A stretch of DNA of 21,305 nt from an uncultured Gardnerella sp. (GCA_947252975.1 CAMXWX010000016.1:1-21305); one strand, 5' to 3'. Shown: positions 1 through 8,904, counted from the first letter of the stretch. Translations and numbers: made by a program. The notes: a model not told the origin generated them from the sequence alone.

Positions 1-1071
1 CTTACTTTCCTCACCAAGTACGTTTCCTGCACGCAAATACGTCCAAGGACCGATGTTTGCAGCTCTACAAATATGCGATTCCTGTACACGCGAACGTTCA
101 ACCACAGCATCCTCATCAATTTGCGCATCAATAAGAGTCGTGTAAGGGCCAACTACAGCACCACTTGCAACCGTAGTACGACCTTGAAGGAAGCACCCAG
201 GAAGCACAGTAACATCTTGTGCGAGCGTAACACTATCTTCAATCCAAGTAGTATCAGGGTCGAGAATAGTTACACCTTCAAGCATCCATTTTTCACACAC
301 GCGCTTATTATGTGCTTTTGCGAGCGCAGCTAATTGCACACGATTATTTACGCCCTCTACAGTAAGCGGATCTGGAGCAGACATTGCACCAACATGACCA
401 AACTTTCGAGCATGTTCCAAAGCATCAGTCAAATAGAACTCACCTTGAGCATTTTGAGAGTTAAGATCTGCAATCGCGTCACATAATACAGTCGCATCGA
501 ATACATATACAGAAGTGTTCACTTCATGAATAGCAAGCTCTCCAGCATTTGCATCTTTATGCTCAACAATACGCAAAACGTCACCGTTTGCTTCGCGCAC
601 AATACGGCCGTAGCCAGTTGCATCGTCTAATACTGCTGTAAGAACTGTTGCCACATTGTTATTATTATTGTGAAAATCAACTAAAGACTGCAAAGTTTGC
701 GTATCAAGTAGCGGCATATCGCTTGCGGCAATCAGCACAGCTCCTTTTAATGCTTCACCAGTTTCGTTTTTAGCAATTTCGTTAAGATCTTTAATAGCAC
801 ATTGCACTGCTCTGCCGGTTCCAGGAGTTTCGTCCTGATTTACAATATGCACATTTTCGTTATAGCTAACAGCAGCAGCAGCTACGCGTTCAGCCTGAGC
901 ATGCACAACTACAGCTAGTTTTTTAGGATTTACGCCATTCATGGCATCCATAACACGATTGAGAAATGTTTTACCAGCAAATGGATGTAGTACTTTTGGA
1001 GTTTCTGAACGCATACGCGTCCCATCGCCTGCTGCCAAAATTATTGCCGCAGTTACATCATGCTTTTCCAC
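1..1071 (-). CDS. glmU: Bifunctional UDP-GlcNAc pyrophosphorylase / glucosamine-1-phosphate acetyltransferase GlmU, 3' end cut off
   Basis: GlmU makes UDP-N-acetylglucosamine for peptidoglycan in the cytoplasm: the N-terminal domain is the uridylyltransferase and the C-terminal left-handed beta-helix acetylates glucosamine-1-phosphate. The first 357 codons are in the window; roughly the last 100 residues are outside. The uridylyltransferase signature LAAGDGTRMRSETPK is near residue 11, followed by a DETPGTGRA segment and ASDMPLL. At the window edge the frame reads AANIGPWTYLRAGNVLGEES, matching the IGPFARLRP stretch of GlmU hexapeptide repeats. I chose the GTG at 1069-1071 because AGGAG lies 7 bases upstream; the nearby ATG is out of frame and stops at once. 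tRNA-Gln and prs lie upstream on the same strand, a common actinobacterial arrangement. Identity is secure; the C-terminus cannot be seen. Confidence 0.93.
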   Translation of the reverse strand, partial: MEKHDVTAAIILAAGDGTRMRSETPKVLHPFAGKTFLNRVMDAMNGVNPKKLAVVVHAQAERVAAAAVSYNENVHIVNQDETPGTGRAVQCAIKDLNEIAKNETGEALKGAVLIAASDMPLLDTQTLQSLVDFHNNNNNVATVLTAVLDDATGYGRIVREANGDVLRIVEHKDANAGELAIHEVNTSVYVFDATVLCDAIADLNSQNAQGEFYLTDALEHARKFGHVGAMSAPDPLTVEGVNNRVQLAALAKAHNKRVCEKWMLEGVTILDPDTTWIEDSVTLAQDVTVLPGCFLQGRTTVASGAVVGPYTTLIDAQIDEDAVVERSRVQESHICRAANIGPWTYLRAGNVLGEESK

Positions 1072-1140
1072 GCATACGCTCCTTATACTATTTCAATAAA
1101 TTTCGCTGTATGTAATTCTATTACTTATTAGCAGCGTTCA

Positions 1141-1174
1141 AAACAAAAAACGCCACCCGATTCAACGAGTAGCG
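1141..1174 (-). terminator. Rho-independent terminator after tRNA-Gln
   Basis: On the minus strand CGCTACTCG and CGGGTGGCG pair as a 9-base stem (two or three G-T wobbles) around the loop TTGAAT and are followed by GTTTTTTG. The hairpin starts about 11 bases after the tRNA-Gln 3' end, so it most likely ends that transcript before glmU, whose own SD lies 70 bases further on. Confidence 0.8.
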
Positions 1175-1185
1175 CTTCAAGTAAG

Positions 1186-1256
1186 CTCCCTCACCTGGAT
1201 TCGAACCAAGACAAAGGGTTCCAAAGACCCGTGTGCTGCCATTACACCATGAGGGA
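1186..1256 (-). tRNA. tRNA-Gln (anticodon TTG)
   Basis: The minus strand folds as a cloverleaf. The acceptor arms TCCCTCA and TGAGGGA are fully complementary, the discriminator is G, the anticodon loop CTTTGGA gives anticodon TTG (codon CAA), and the T loop is TTCGAAT. The CCA end is not encoded: GC then TTAC follows the acceptor. The anticodon stem has one C-T mismatch at its outer pair. It sits between prs and glmU with its own promoter and terminator. Confidence 0.95.
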
Positions 1257-1281
1257 ACGGCGGAAAAACCGCCAAGTCACT

Positions 1282-1309
1282 ATTATGCCATAATATCGAA
1301 AAACGTCAA
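1282..1309 (-). promoter_or_regulatory. Promoter of tRNA-Gln
   Basis: On the minus strand TTGACG (1304-1309) and CATAAT (1282-1287) are spaced by 16 bases, close to the sigma70 consensus. Transcription would begin near 1275, giving a leader of about 20 bases. That leader contains a 5-base-pair hairpin (GGCGG / CCGCC around five T at 1259-1273) directly in front of the mature tRNA, which RNase P would remove. Confidence 0.6.
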
Positions 1310-1347
1310 ATTGGCGCGCCGAAAAGCAAACCGCACAAAATCAATAC

Positions 1348-2382
1348 TTAAGCAAATAAGAATCCTTGTCCGTGATGCTCAGGATAAGTGTCGAAAAGCT
1401 TAGCAACCGAACCATCCTCAAACACTGCTTTAATAGCGCTTGCAAGAAGCGGAGCAATTGAAAGAACAGTCAAACCATCCCAACGCTTCTCTTCTGGAAT
1501 AGGCACAGTATCAGTCAAAACAACTTCCCTAGCACCACAAGACTTCAAACGTTCGACTGCAGGACCAGAAAGCACGCCGTGAGTTGCAACAACTGTAACA
1601 GACTTAGCTCCAGCTTCCTTCAACACATTGCAAGCTCCTGCAATAGTTCCTGCAGTATCGATCAAGTCGTCAACCATAACGCAATCGCGTCCAGCAACGT
1701 CACCAACGACGCGATTTGCAACCGTCTTATTAGGGCAAGTGATATCGCGAGTTTTGTGCACAAAAGCCAAAGGACCGCCGCCTAAGCGCTGAGCCCACTG
1801 TTCTGCTACGCGAATACGACCAGCATCAGGAGACACAACAGTCACATTAGCAAGATCATCGCGGAAACGATCACGTACGTAATCAACCAAAACTGGCATA
1901 GCAATCAAGTGATCAACAGGACCGTCGAAGAATCCTTGAGACTGAGCTGCATGCAAATCGACGCTCATAATGCGATCAGCACCAGCAGTCTTTAGCAAGT
2001 CAAACATCAAGCGGCAAGAAATAGGTTCGCGACCGCGATGCTTTTTATCTTGTCGAGAATAACCAAGCAACGGGCATACTGCAGTAATTGAACGAGCAGA
2101 AGCCCTCTTCAAAGCGTCAATCATAATTAACTGTTCCATAATGGACTTGTTAACAGGATCACTGTGGCTTTGAATAACGAATACATCTGTACCACGCACA
2201 GATTGCGTATAGCGAACATACATTTCACCATTAGCAAAATCGTATGCCGTAGTTTCAAGTACATCAATTCCAAGCTGATCAGCTACATCACGAGCAAGCT
2301 TCGGATGTGCGCGACCGGTAACGAGAACAAGGTTTTTATCTGGCTTTCCTTCAAGGACGATGCTCACCATATCTCCAAACAT
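1348..2382 (-). CDS. prs: Ribose-phosphate pyrophosphokinase (PRPP synthase)
   Basis: Transfers pyrophosphate from ATP to ribose 5-phosphate, giving PRPP for purines, pyrimidines, NAD, histidine and tryptophan; cytoplasmic. The 344-residue frame carries the family signature DRIMSVDLHAAQSQGFF (about 137-152), the Mg-binding DLHA, the GYSRQDKK segment (about 107-114) and the PRPP-binding loop VVDDLIDTAGTI-like CVMVDDLIDTAGTI (about 234-247). Length fits bacterial PRPP synthases with a slightly long C-terminus. Start is uncertain: the ATG at 2382 has no clear SD, while GGAGAT lies within the first codons and suits a start at codon 5 or 6 (ATG 2370 or GTG 2367), which would give MVSIVLEGKPDKN, an N-terminus typical of bifidobacterial homologues from memory. 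A small inverted repeat (TTCGC / GCGAA, 2386-2403) lies just upstream. It is separated from nadD by 84 bases. Confidence 0.96.
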   Translation of the reverse strand: MFGDMVSIVLEGKPDKNLVLVTGRAHPKLARDVADQLGIDVLETTAYDFANGEMYVRYTQSVRGTDVFVIQSHSDPVNKSIMEQLIMIDALKRASARSITAVCPLLGYSRQDKKHRGREPISCRLMFDLLKTAGADRIMSVDLHAAQSQGFFDGPVDHLIAMPVLVDYVRDRFRDDLANVTVVSPDAGRIRVAEQWAQRLGGGPLAFVHKTRDITCPNKTVANRVVGDVAGRDCVMVDDLIDTAGTIAGACNVLKEAGAKSVTVVATHGVLSGPAVERLKSCGAREVVLTDTVPIPEEKRWDGLTVLSIAPLLASAIKAVFEDGSVAKLFDTYPEHHGQGFLFA

Positions 2383-2466
2383 TAGTTCGCTTTAATTCGC
2401 GAAATGAACATAATCAATACTAACTTTTTGCACAGACGATAAACGACAAGCCTACAAAATCAATAA

Positions 2467-3279
2467 TTACGCACGATACAAACCATGCTTAACTATGTAC
2501 TGAACTACTCCATCTGGAACTAAATACCACACCGGCTCACCATGCTCAGCTCGACGACGAACATCAGTAGAAGAAATAGACAACGCTGGAATCTCTAAAA
2601 TATCAACCGGCAAATGCGTAGAATCACAATGAACCATATCGTCACGATTCGCTGCAATACCAGTATCATTCGTATGCATTTGGCGAGGCATTAACGGAGA
2701 ATTAGAATCTGCTAACTTTTCTGGCCTCGAATAGCCAGGACGAGTAACAGCCACAAATCGAGCCAAATTCCACATTTCGCGCGCATTTTTCCATTGCATT
2801 ATTTCAGCAATAGCGTCAGCTCCAGTAATAAAGAAAAGTTCCGCATCAGGATGTTGAGCACGTATATCTCGCAAAGTATCGATAGTATAAGTAACTCCAG
2901 GGCGATCAATATCAACCCTAGAAACAGTGAACTTTGGATTGGAGGCTGTTGCAATAACAGTCATTAAATAACGATCTTCTGCATTCGTAACTTTTTTATC
3001 AAGCTTAAAAACAGGCCTACCAGTAGGAACGAAAATAACTTCGTCAAGATCATAAACCCAAGCAACTTCTGAAGCAGCAACCAAGTGACCATTGTGTATT
3101 GGATCGAATGTGCCGCCCATAATTCCAATGCGCTGACGCTCGTGCACATTGCCACGAGTAGAAGTACGTTTATGAACTGAATTCACAACCGCAGGAGGAG
3201 CCGCTTCTTTACCAGTAAACGCGCCATGAAATAGGTCAGACATGCGACGTTCTGCATCTTCGTGAATTTCAGGACTCAT
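2467..3279 (-). CDS. nadD: Nicotinate-nucleotide adenylyltransferase NadD, with N-terminal extension
   Basis: Adenylates nicotinate mononucleotide to deamido-NAD in NAD synthesis. The nucleotidyltransferase signature [12 protein letters not shown] is at about residue 55 of the 270-residue product, and the second signature [10 protein letters not shown] is near the C-terminus, followed by [12 protein letters not shown] chose ATG 3279 because it overlaps the end of the preceding gene (ATGAGTCCTGA contains that gene's TGA), which suggests translational coupling; ATG 3315 and ATG 3243 are alternatives. The protein is longer than the roughly 190-220 residues common in the family: about 50 residues precede the catalytic core and a polar insertion rich in N, D, M and H lies between the RPGYSR segment and the DILEI strand. 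Its position after proA and the hypothetical gene suggests one operon. Identity is secure, the exact start is not. Confidence 0.93.
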   Translation of the reverse strand: MSPEIHEDAERRMSDLFHGAFTGKEAAPPAVVNSVHKRTSTRGNVHERQRIGIMGGTFDPIHNGHLVAASEVAWVYDLDEVIFVPTGRPVFKLDKKVTNAEDRYLMTVIATASNPKFTVSRVDIDRPGVTYTIDTLRDIRAQHPDAELFFITGADAIAEIMQWKNAREMWNLARFVAVTRPGYSRPEKLADSNSPLMPRQMHTNDTGIAANRDDMVHCDSTHLPVDILEIPALSISSTDVRRRAEHGEPVWYLVPDGVVQYIVKHGLYRA

Positions 3280-3796
3280 TCGCTTCAGATTCCTTGTCTT
3301 CCACTTGAGTTTCATTCACTAACCCAGATGCAACATTTGCGCTATCCGGATTAATATTGCCCATTTCTTCATCCCACTCATCTTTTACGACACGCTGGAT
3401 TTCGGCAAAAGTTGGAAGAGGGAAATCTGGTTGATATGCACCACGAATTTTCGCTACAGATTCCGAAATTTTAGCAAGCATGGATGTCATGCCATCAATA
3501 TCATGATCACGTTCTAATTCGCTAAACTTAATAATATTCTTTTCCATATTGCGAACATTTTTAAGAACATTATTAAACGAAGTTTCATCAGGAATAGTCA
3601 CATCATTCGAATCAGAATCTGGCCAGCCCATTAACACTGCGTCAGCATACTCAAGCGATGAACGTTGCGATGCAGAAGCAATACCATCTTCAATTTGCAC
3701 CAAAAAAACATATCGCACAATGGACAAACGTTCAGCAGCAATATCAAGCGCTTCTAAAGGAGTTAAACAAGAAGTTTTCTCATCCATATTTACCAT
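3269..3796 (-). CDS. Conserved hypothetical protein between proA and nadD
   Basis: I recognise no named family. The product is about 175 residues, acidic, without signal peptide or membrane segment. The N-terminal third reads [20 protein letters not shown], likely a helix, the middle is helical and charged, and there is a [20 protein letters not shown] stretch; the last 30 residues (after GNINPDS) are low in complexity and rich in E, S and N, so probably disordered. The gene starts 28 bases after proA and overlaps nadD by 11 bases, so it is most likely cotranscribed and perhaps coupled to nadD. Three starts are possible: GTG 3823 (1 base after proA, weak AAGAG), ATG 3796 (GAGG 12 bases upstream) and ATG 3787; I chose 3796. 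Good reading frame and tight packing argue that it is real. No function is assigned. Confidence 0.75.
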   Translation of the reverse strand: MVNMDEKTSCLTPLEALDIAAERLSIVRYVFLVQIEDGIASASQRSSLEYADAVLMGWPDSDSNDVTIPDETSFNNVLKNVRNMEKNIIKFSELERDHDIDGMTSMLAKISESVAKIRGAYQPDFPLPTFAEIQRVVKDEWDEEMGNINPDSANVASGLVNETQVEDKESEANES

Positions 3797-3824
3797 ATTC
3801 TTACAATACCTCACTTTATGCACT

Positions 3825-5102
3825 TTATGCTCTTATTTGCCCATCTCCGTAGCCGATCCATTTGGTTGTTGTCATTTCAAGCAAACCCATAGGGCCTCTT
3901 GCATGTAATTTTTGCGTAGAAATACCAAGTTCTGCGCCGAAACCAAATTCGCCGCCATCTGTAAAGCGCGTTGAAGCATTTACCATAACTACGGCGGAAT
4001 CAACACTTGCAATAAAACTTTGAATAGTTGAGTAATCTTCAGCAATAATGGTTTCAGTATGGCCAGTAGAATATTTCGCAATATGAGAAGCTGCATCAGT
4101 ATAATCATCTACAACTTTTACACCCATATTCAGCGACAAATATTCTCGCTTCCAATCTTCCTCAGTGGCACGCTCAAGCTGCAATCCTTGAATATTAGCG
4201 GATTGCAAAATATCGTAAGATTTATCGTCTGCATGCAAAATTACATTATGCTCAGCTAAAGCAGCAGCGATTTTTGGCAAAAATTCTTGCGCAACAGCTT
4301 TATGCACTAATAATTTTTCAGCAGCGTTACACACGCCTACTCGTTGCGTTTTTGCATTAACAATAATTGGTATAGCTTTTTTAATATCAGCGCTTTTATC
4401 TACATAAATATGTACGTTTCCAGCTCCAGTCTCAATAACAGGAACCGTAGATTCTTGAACAACTGCTGCAATAAGATTTGCACTACCTCTAGGCACAAGC
4501 ACATCAATATGACCGTGAGCATGCATCATTGACGTAGCTCCGTCTCTTCCTAAATCGTCAACAGCCTGAATCAAATCAGCACTAAAGTTAGAATTTTTAA
4601 GAACCGATTGTATAACTTCAATACTCGCCTGATTCGTATGAAGAGCCGCGCTTCCTCCTCGCAAAATCGCAGCATTTCCAGATTTAATGCACAAAGCAGC
4701 TACATCAATAGTTACGTTTGGACGAGCTTCGTAAATCATTCCCATAACGCCCATTGGAACTCGAATTTGCGAAAGTTTAATTCCATTAGGAAGAGTGTAT
4801 CCGCGAACTACTTGACCTACAGGATCTTGCAATTGCGCAATTTTTCGCACGCTTTTTGCAGAAGCTTGGATTCGCTCTTCATCAAATTTAAGCCGATCGA
4901 GCTTTCCAGCATCCATTCCCTTAGCTTCAGCTTCTTTAAGATCTTTTTTGTTAGCCTCAGCAATATTTGAAGCTGCAAACTCTAAAGCATCTGCCATTTT
5001 TTCGAGAAGCGCATTTTTTGCGCGAGTATCTGCATGAGCAAAATTACGCCACGCTTTGCGCGCACAATCAGCACGAGCATTCACTAAATCATCAACAGAC
5101 AA
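3825..5102 (-). CDS. proA: Gamma-glutamyl phosphate reductase (glutamate-5-semialdehyde dehydrogenase)
   Basis: Reduces gamma-glutamyl phosphate to glutamate-5-semialdehyde with NADPH, the second step of proline synthesis. The 425-residue protein has the aldehyde-dehydrogenase-like fold: the cofactor region contains [11 protein letters not shown] (about 121-131) and [13 protein letters not shown] (about 141-153), the catalytic cysteine is C258 in [15 protein letters not shown], and the C-terminal block [21 protein letters not shown] is diagnostic for ProA. The start codon is TTG at 5102, chosen because GGGGG lies about 4 bases upstream and no ATG occurs for the next 35 codons. It heads a cluster with the hypothetical gene and nadD and is divergent from thrC. 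proB is not in the window. Confidence 0.96.
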   Translation of the reverse strand: MSVDDLVNARADCARKAWRNFAHADTRAKNALLEKMADALEFAASNIAEANKKDLKEAEAKGMDAGKLDRLKFDEERIQASAKSVRKIAQLQDPVGQVVRGYTLPNGIKLSQIRVPMGVMGMIYEARPNVTIDVAALCIKSGNAAILRGGSAALHTNQASIEVIQSVLKNSNFSADLIQAVDDLGRDGATSMMHAHGHIDVLVPRGSANLIAAVVQESTVPVIETGAGNVHIYVDKSADIKKAIPIIVNAKTQRVGVCNAAEKLLVHKAVAQEFLPKIAAALAEHNVILHADDKSYDILQSANIQGLQLERATEEDWKREYLSLNMGVKVVDDYTDAASHIAKYSTGHTETIIAEDYSTIQSFIASVDSAVVMVNASTRFTDGGEFGFGAELGISTQKLHARGPMGLLEMTTTKWIGYGDGQIRA

Positions 5103-5230
5103 CGTTCCCCCTATAGATTATTTGCCTAATCGCCAATTAATTAATAGTAAAACAAAAGCATTTATATATATGAGATTAGCACACGCCCATTCGCCCAGCG
5201 CTTCAGGTACCATAATTTGATATAAGTTGT

Positions 5231-5281
5231 GTAAATAATTTACATAAATAATCTACGTAAGTAAAAAATATTCTCTATAAA
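5231..5281 (+). promoter_or_regulatory. Candidate thrC promoter with upstream palindrome
   Basis: Within the 199-base gap between divergent proA and thrC, a perfect inverted repeat GTAAAT-A-ATTTAC lies at 5231-5243. A possible -10 TATAAA is at 5276-5281, 20 bases before the thrC ATG, with a poor -35 candidate around TCTACG (5252-5257, spacer 18). The thrC SD is GGAG at 5293-5296. The palindrome could be an operator just upstream of the -35; this is inference. No convincing proA promoter was found in the gap. Confidence 0.35.
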
Positions 5282-5301
5282 CAGACGGTTACGGAGTTAT
5301 T

Positions 5302-6828
5302 ATGGCATCAGATACAACTATTTTCCATAGCACTCGTTCGCTTAAGCCAACATGCACATCAAAAGAGGCAATACGTAAAGGAATTGCTGAAGATGGCGGA
5401 TTATTTGTAGCTGATAGCCTTGGTAGCGAGCGTTACGATATTTCTAAATTGCAAGGCAAATCGTATCAAGAAATTGCGCAGGATATTTTGCAACTGTTGC
5501 TGCCTGATTATACTTCAGAAGAGCTTTCTTCTTGCATTAAACTGGCATACGGCAATCAATGGTCTAATAACGCTATTACTCCACTCCAGCAGCTTGGGAA
5601 CACTAGCGATTTTGTGATGGAACTTTTCCATGGTCCTACTTGTGCGTTTAAAGACGTTGCTTTGCAAATGTTGCCACAATTAATGTCTCGCACTAAAACT
5701 CAACACGAGAACGAATCTGATATTGAAAAAAGCGTTATGATTCTAACTGCAACTTCTGGAGATACAGGTAAAGCTGCTTTGGCTGGTTTTGCTGATGTTC
5801 CAGGCACTTCTATGATTACTTTTTATCCAGAAGGAAAAGTTAGCCGCGTCCAAGAATTGCAAATGACTACTCAGGTAGGCGAAAATGTGAAAGTTTGCGC
5901 AGTCCGCGGTAATTTTGACGATGCTCAAACAGGCGTTAAACAGATTTTCACAAATAATGAGCTCAACAAAAATATTGAAGAAGATGCGAATACAGTATTG
6001 TCTTCAGCTAACTCAATTAACGTTGGTCGTCTTGTGCCACAAGTTGTTTACTATTTTGCAGCATACAAGCAGCTTATTGAACGCGAAGTTATAAAACTTG
6101 GAGACGAAGTAGAATTTTGTGTTCCTACAGGCAATTTTGGCGATATTCTAGCAGGATATTATGCAAAAATGCTTGGTCTTCCAGTGAAGCATCTCATTGT
6201 TGCTAGCAATAGTAACAATGTGCTCTTTGATTTTTTGGTAAGCGGCACTTACAACCGTCAGCGCACATTCCATCACACTGTTGCTCCTTCTATGGATATT
6301 TTGGTTTCTTCTAATTTGGAGCGAATGCTTTATTACATGTGCGATAAAGACACGCGTTTAATACAAATGCTTATGAATGACTTGACTCAATGGGGCGCTT
6401 TTGAGATTCCAGAAAATGTGCTTGCAAAGATTCGCTCACTGTTTGGCTGCGGTTGGGCGAATGAGGATCAAATTCGCGAAGCTATTTATGACTGTTGGAA
6501 CAAGTACAAGTATGTGATCGATCCACATACTGCTTGCGGATTCTTCGTTATGCAAAATATTCCACATGACGAAAGCACACCTAGAGTATTGCTAAGCACT
6601 GCAAGCCCGTATAAATTCCCTCGTGTTGTTGCTGAATCTTTGAATATTGAGCATGTGCAAGATATGGATGATTTCAAATGCATGGACGCTCTTAGTAAAG
6701 CTACAGGAACTAAAGCTCCAAGCATGCTTAGAAATCTTGAAAATAAGACTCCACGCTTTAATGATGTTATTAATGTTGAAGATATGCCTGAGTATGTTTT
6801 AGCTCAAGCGCATAATTTCGCAAAATAA
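5302..6828 (+). CDS. thrC: Threonine synthase
   Basis: PLP enzyme that converts O-phosphohomoserine to threonine, last step of the pathway; cytoplasmic. The 508-residue length fits the longer class of bacterial and fungal threonine synthases, not the short 350-residue actinobacterial class. The PLP lysine is K117 in FHGPTCAFKD, followed by LTATSGDTGKAALAGF, the phosphate-binding loop region, and FCVPTGNFGDILAGYYAKMLGLP, typical of the family. DPHTACGF and STASPYKFP lie towards the C-terminus. The ATG is preceded by GGAG with a 5-base gap. It is transcribed alone, divergent from proA, and ends in front of a strong hairpin shared with convergent recX. No homoserine genes are nearby. Confidence 0.96.
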   Translation: MASDTTIFHSTRSLKPTCTSKEAIRKGIAEDGGLFVADSLGSERYDISKLQGKSYQEIAQDILQLLLPDYTSEELSSCIKLAYGNQWSNNAITPLQQLGNTSDFVMELFHGPTCAFKDVALQMLPQLMSRTKTQHENESDIEKSVMILTATSGDTGKAALAGFADVPGTSMITFYPEGKVSRVQELQMTTQVGENVKVCAVRGNFDDAQTGVKQIFTNNELNKNIEEDANTVLSSANSINVGRLVPQVVYYFAAYKQLIEREVIKLGDEVEFCVPTGNFGDILAGYYAKMLGLPVKHLIVASNSNNVLFDFLVSGTYNRQRTFHHTVAPSMDILVSSNLERMLYYMCDKDTRLIQMLMNDLTQWGAFEIPENVLAKIRSLFGCGWANEDQIREAIYDCWNKYKYVIDPHTACGFFVMQNIPHDESTPRVLLSTASPYKFPRVVAESLNIEHVQDMDDFKCMDALSKATGTKAPSMLRNLENKTPRFNDVINVEDMPEYVLAQAHNFAK

Positions 6829-6845
6829 TCATAAAGTTTTAAGCG

Positions 6846-6884
6846 AAAGAGGCTGGTTTACTTGTATAATCCAGCCTCTTTTAC
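6846..6884. terminator. Bidirectional terminator between thrC and recX
   Basis: AAAGAGGCTGG (6846-6856) and CCAGCCTCTTT (6871-6881) form a perfect 11-base-pair stem around a 14-base loop, with TTTTA on the thrC strand and AAAG/CTTTCGCTT on the other. It sits 17 bases after the thrC stop and 3 bases after the recX stop, so it probably serves both convergent genes. Confidence 0.88.
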
Positions 6885-6887
6885 TAT

Positions 6888-7556
6888 TCATTCGTTATTA
6901 CTTTCGAATAAAGCTGCATACACTTCGTTAATAACGTTTAAATCATGACCTTTTCTTGCAGCTGCTGCGAAAAATCTTCGTCTTCTGACTAAAGGCTCAA
7001 GATTTCTCGTGCGCGAAGCCGTTTTGCGACCGAGTTCCCACGCTGCTTCAGTGAATACTCCAGAGTTTTGAGCAGAAGCTACGTTTTGTGAAATAGCAGC
7101 AGGATCAACATTTTTACGCTGCAATTCCATTCGAGTAGCTCTAGCACCAAGAAGCCTCACAGCGCAAGAGCGAATCACCATTTGAGCATATTGATTGTCA
7201 TCAAGAAGATGCAATTCAAGCAAACGATGAATAACCGCGTCAATAGCAACTTCCGTGTAGCCTTTTTCTTTAAGCCTTTTGCGCGTGTCCATCACAGAGC
7301 GAGGAGCATAATCTAAAAGCCTTAAAGCGGCTTCCCTGCAATCATCTTCACTACTATTGCAAAGTTCGTCGCTTAAATCACTTACTTTAGCGTTTTTTAC
7401 ATACGGCATGTTTTTTGTATTATTTTTTGCGCTTAAAAGTACTGACTTATGCGATATTTTTTTGCGAGTATGTGGCTTTACGCTATTACTTTCGTCATCT
7501 TCTTCAGTCCGCTCCACTGGATGATCGCGAAGAAAACTCTCTACACTAATAGGCAT
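6888..7556 (-). CDS. recX: RecA regulatory protein RecX
   Basis: RecX binds RecA filaments and limits recombination and strand exchange. The family's three-helix tandem repeats are visible: AALRLLDYAPRSVMDTRKRLKEKGY (about 76-100), followed by AVIHRLLELHLLDDNQYAQMVIRS and a third repeat with ELQRKNVDPAAISQ. The first 70 residues are low in complexity, charged and serine/lysine-rich, and are longer than in many RecX proteins (222 residues in total). Position directly after recA with a 31-base gap is diagnostic. The ATG at 7556 has only a weak AAAGCGAA upstream; later starts are possible, for example the ATG at codon 50. Confidence 0.9.
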   Translation of the reverse strand: MPISVESFLRDHPVERTEEDDESNSVKPHTRKKISHKSVLLSAKNNTKNMPYVKNAKVSDLSDELCNSSEDDCREAALRLLDYAPRSVMDTRKRLKEKGYTEVAIDAVIHRLLELHLLDDNQYAQMVIRSCAVRLLGARATRMELQRKNVDPAAISQNVASAQNSGVFTEAAWELGRKTASRTRNLEPLVRRRRFFAAAARKGHDLNVINEVYAALFESNNE

Positions 7557-7587
7557 ATTGCATTCGCTTTACACTGTAATCTTATTA

Positions 7588-8727
7588 TTACTTCGATTCG
7601 GATGACTTTTGTGCAGAATTTTTAGCTACAGAATCATCAGCGAATTGATCTAGTTCAGAATCTTCAGCGAATTGATCTTCAGGATGCATTAAACCTAACG
7701 AAGCTTTGACTTTTTCGCTAATTTCTTCAGTAATAGCTGGATTATCTTTCAAGAACTTACGGACGTTTTCACGACCTTGTCCAAGCTGCTCACCTTCATA
7801 AGTAAACCAAGAACCAGATTTCTTAATAACTTCAGCTTGCAGCCCCATATCGATAACAGAACCTTCAGTCGAGATACCTTCTCCGTAAAGAACATCAAAC
7901 TCAGCAGTTTTAAAAGGCGGAGCCATTTTATTCTTGACAATCTTAACTTTCGTTCGGTTGCCAACAGCTTCTTCACCCTCTTTAATAGTAGAAACTCTGC
8001 GAATATCCATACGCACAGACGCATAGAACTTCAAAGCTTTACCACCAGTGGTAGTTTCAGGATTACCAAAGAATACGCCAATTTTTTCACGAAGCTGATT
8101 AATAAAAATAGCAGTAGTGCCAGCTTGTGAAAGAGCACCAGTCATCTTACGCAACGCCTGACTCATTAAGCGAGCTTGTAAGCCCACATGACTATCTCCC
8201 ATATCGCCATCGATTTCAGCTTTAGGAACTAATGCCGCTACAGAATCAACAACAATAACATCTAACGCACCAGAACGAATAAGCATATCAGCAATTTCCA
8301 ATGCCTGCTCACCATTATCTGGCTGAGAAACAATAAGAGCATCCGTGTCTACTCCAAGCTTTCGCGCATAGACAGGATCCAACGCATGCTCAGCATCAAT
8401 AAATGCCGCTACCCCACCATTTTTTTGAGCATTTGCAACGATATGCAAAGCAAGAGTTGTTTTACCAGAAGACTCAGGACCGTAGACTTCAACTATTCGC
8501 CCTCTAGGAACACCGCCAATCCCCAAAGCAGTGTCCAACGCTAATGAACCAGTAGGAATAACTTCTACATCTTGCATAGGTCTATCACCTAAGCGCATTG
8601 CAGAACCTTTTCCATATTGTCGTTCAACATTGGCTAAAGCAGTTTCTAACGCTGCTTGGCGACGTGGATCTGTTTTATCCGCATCAATAAGGCGATTAAT
8701 ACTGCCTTTACTTTTCGTTTGCGCCAT
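7588..8727 (-). CDS. recA: Recombinase RecA
   Basis: ATP-dependent strand-exchange protein and coprotease for LexA cleavage. The 379-residue protein shows Walker A GPESSGKT (83-90), the Walker B strand [13 protein letters not shown], the [25 protein letters not shown]2-region signature and [17 protein letters not shown] 8727 has AAAGGAG about 9 bases upstream. The acidic C-terminal tail, [16 protein letters not shown], is a short tandem duplication, discussed separately. recX follows after 31 bases. A LexA-type box lies about 160 bases upstream at the likely promoter, so the gene is probably SOS-controlled. Confidence 0.98.
   Translation of the reverse strand: MAQTKSKGSINRLIDADKTDPRRQAALETALANVERQYGKGSAMRLGDRPMQDVEVIPTGSLALDTALGIGGVPRGRIVEVYGPESSGKTTLALHIVANAQKNGGVAAFIDAEHALDPVYARKLGVDTDALIVSQPDNGEQALEIADMLIRSGALDVIVVDSVAALVPKAEIDGDMGDSHVGLQARLMSQALRKMTGALSQAGTTAIFINQLREKIGVFFGNPETTTGGKALKFYASVRMDIRRVSTIKEGEEAVGNRTKVKIVKNKMAPPFKTAEFDVLYGEGISTEGSVIDMGLQAEVIKKSGSWFTYEGEQLGQGRENVRKFLKDNPAITEEISEKVKASLGLMHPEDQFAEDSELDQFADDSVAKNSAQKSSESK
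7630..7678 (-). repeat. 27-base tandem repeat at the recA 3' end
   Basis: On the plus strand AGAATCATCAGCGAATTGATCT (22 bases, 7630-7651; written here as first AGAATCATCAG then CGAATTGATCT) recurs at 7657-7678 with one mismatch, a period of 27 bases. It keeps the frame and encodes the repeated acidic motif DQFAEDS / DQFADDS in the RecA tail. Confidence 0.7.
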
Positions 8728-8875
8728 GTATGCTACTCCTTTCGCATGCCGTTATGTATCGAACGACCTTAGTTCCATACTAGATTCAAGTACAAGCATT
8801 TTTGTGCAATGTGGATAAAACATTTAATCCAAGCACTTAAACGCTAACTCAGCTTAAATCATTTCGACAAACACA

Positions 8876-8904
8876 AGTATACTATATATGCGAACATTTG
8901 TTCG
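8876..8904 (-). promoter_or_regulatory. LexA (SOS) box and recA promoter
   Basis: The perfect palindrome CGAACATTTGTTCG at 8891-8904 matches the Gram-positive/actinobacterial LexA box (CGAACRNRYGTTYC) at all but the last base. On the minus strand it is followed by TATACT (8876-8881) or TATAGT (8881-8886) as -10. With TATACT and a 17-base spacer the -35 would fall on CGAACA inside the box, so bound LexA would block RNA polymerase. Transcription would start near 8869, leaving a leader of about 140 bases before recA in which I see no clear structure. LexA itself is not in the window. Confidence 0.8.

Noticed and set aside
1313..1320. GGCGCGCC palindrome between prs and tRNA-Gln as operator or terminator
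   Set aside because: Eight-base restriction-type palindrome without flanking symmetry or T-run; it lies at the upstream edge of the tRNA promoter.
3801..3840. Direct repeat GCATAAAGT GCATAAAGT at the proA end
   Set aside because: Only nine bases, twice, spanning the proA stop codon; likely chance or a tiny duplication.
8761..8775. GAAC-N7-GTTC in the recA leader as a second LexA box
   Set aside because: The half-site spacing is 7 rather than 4 and there is no promoter next to it.
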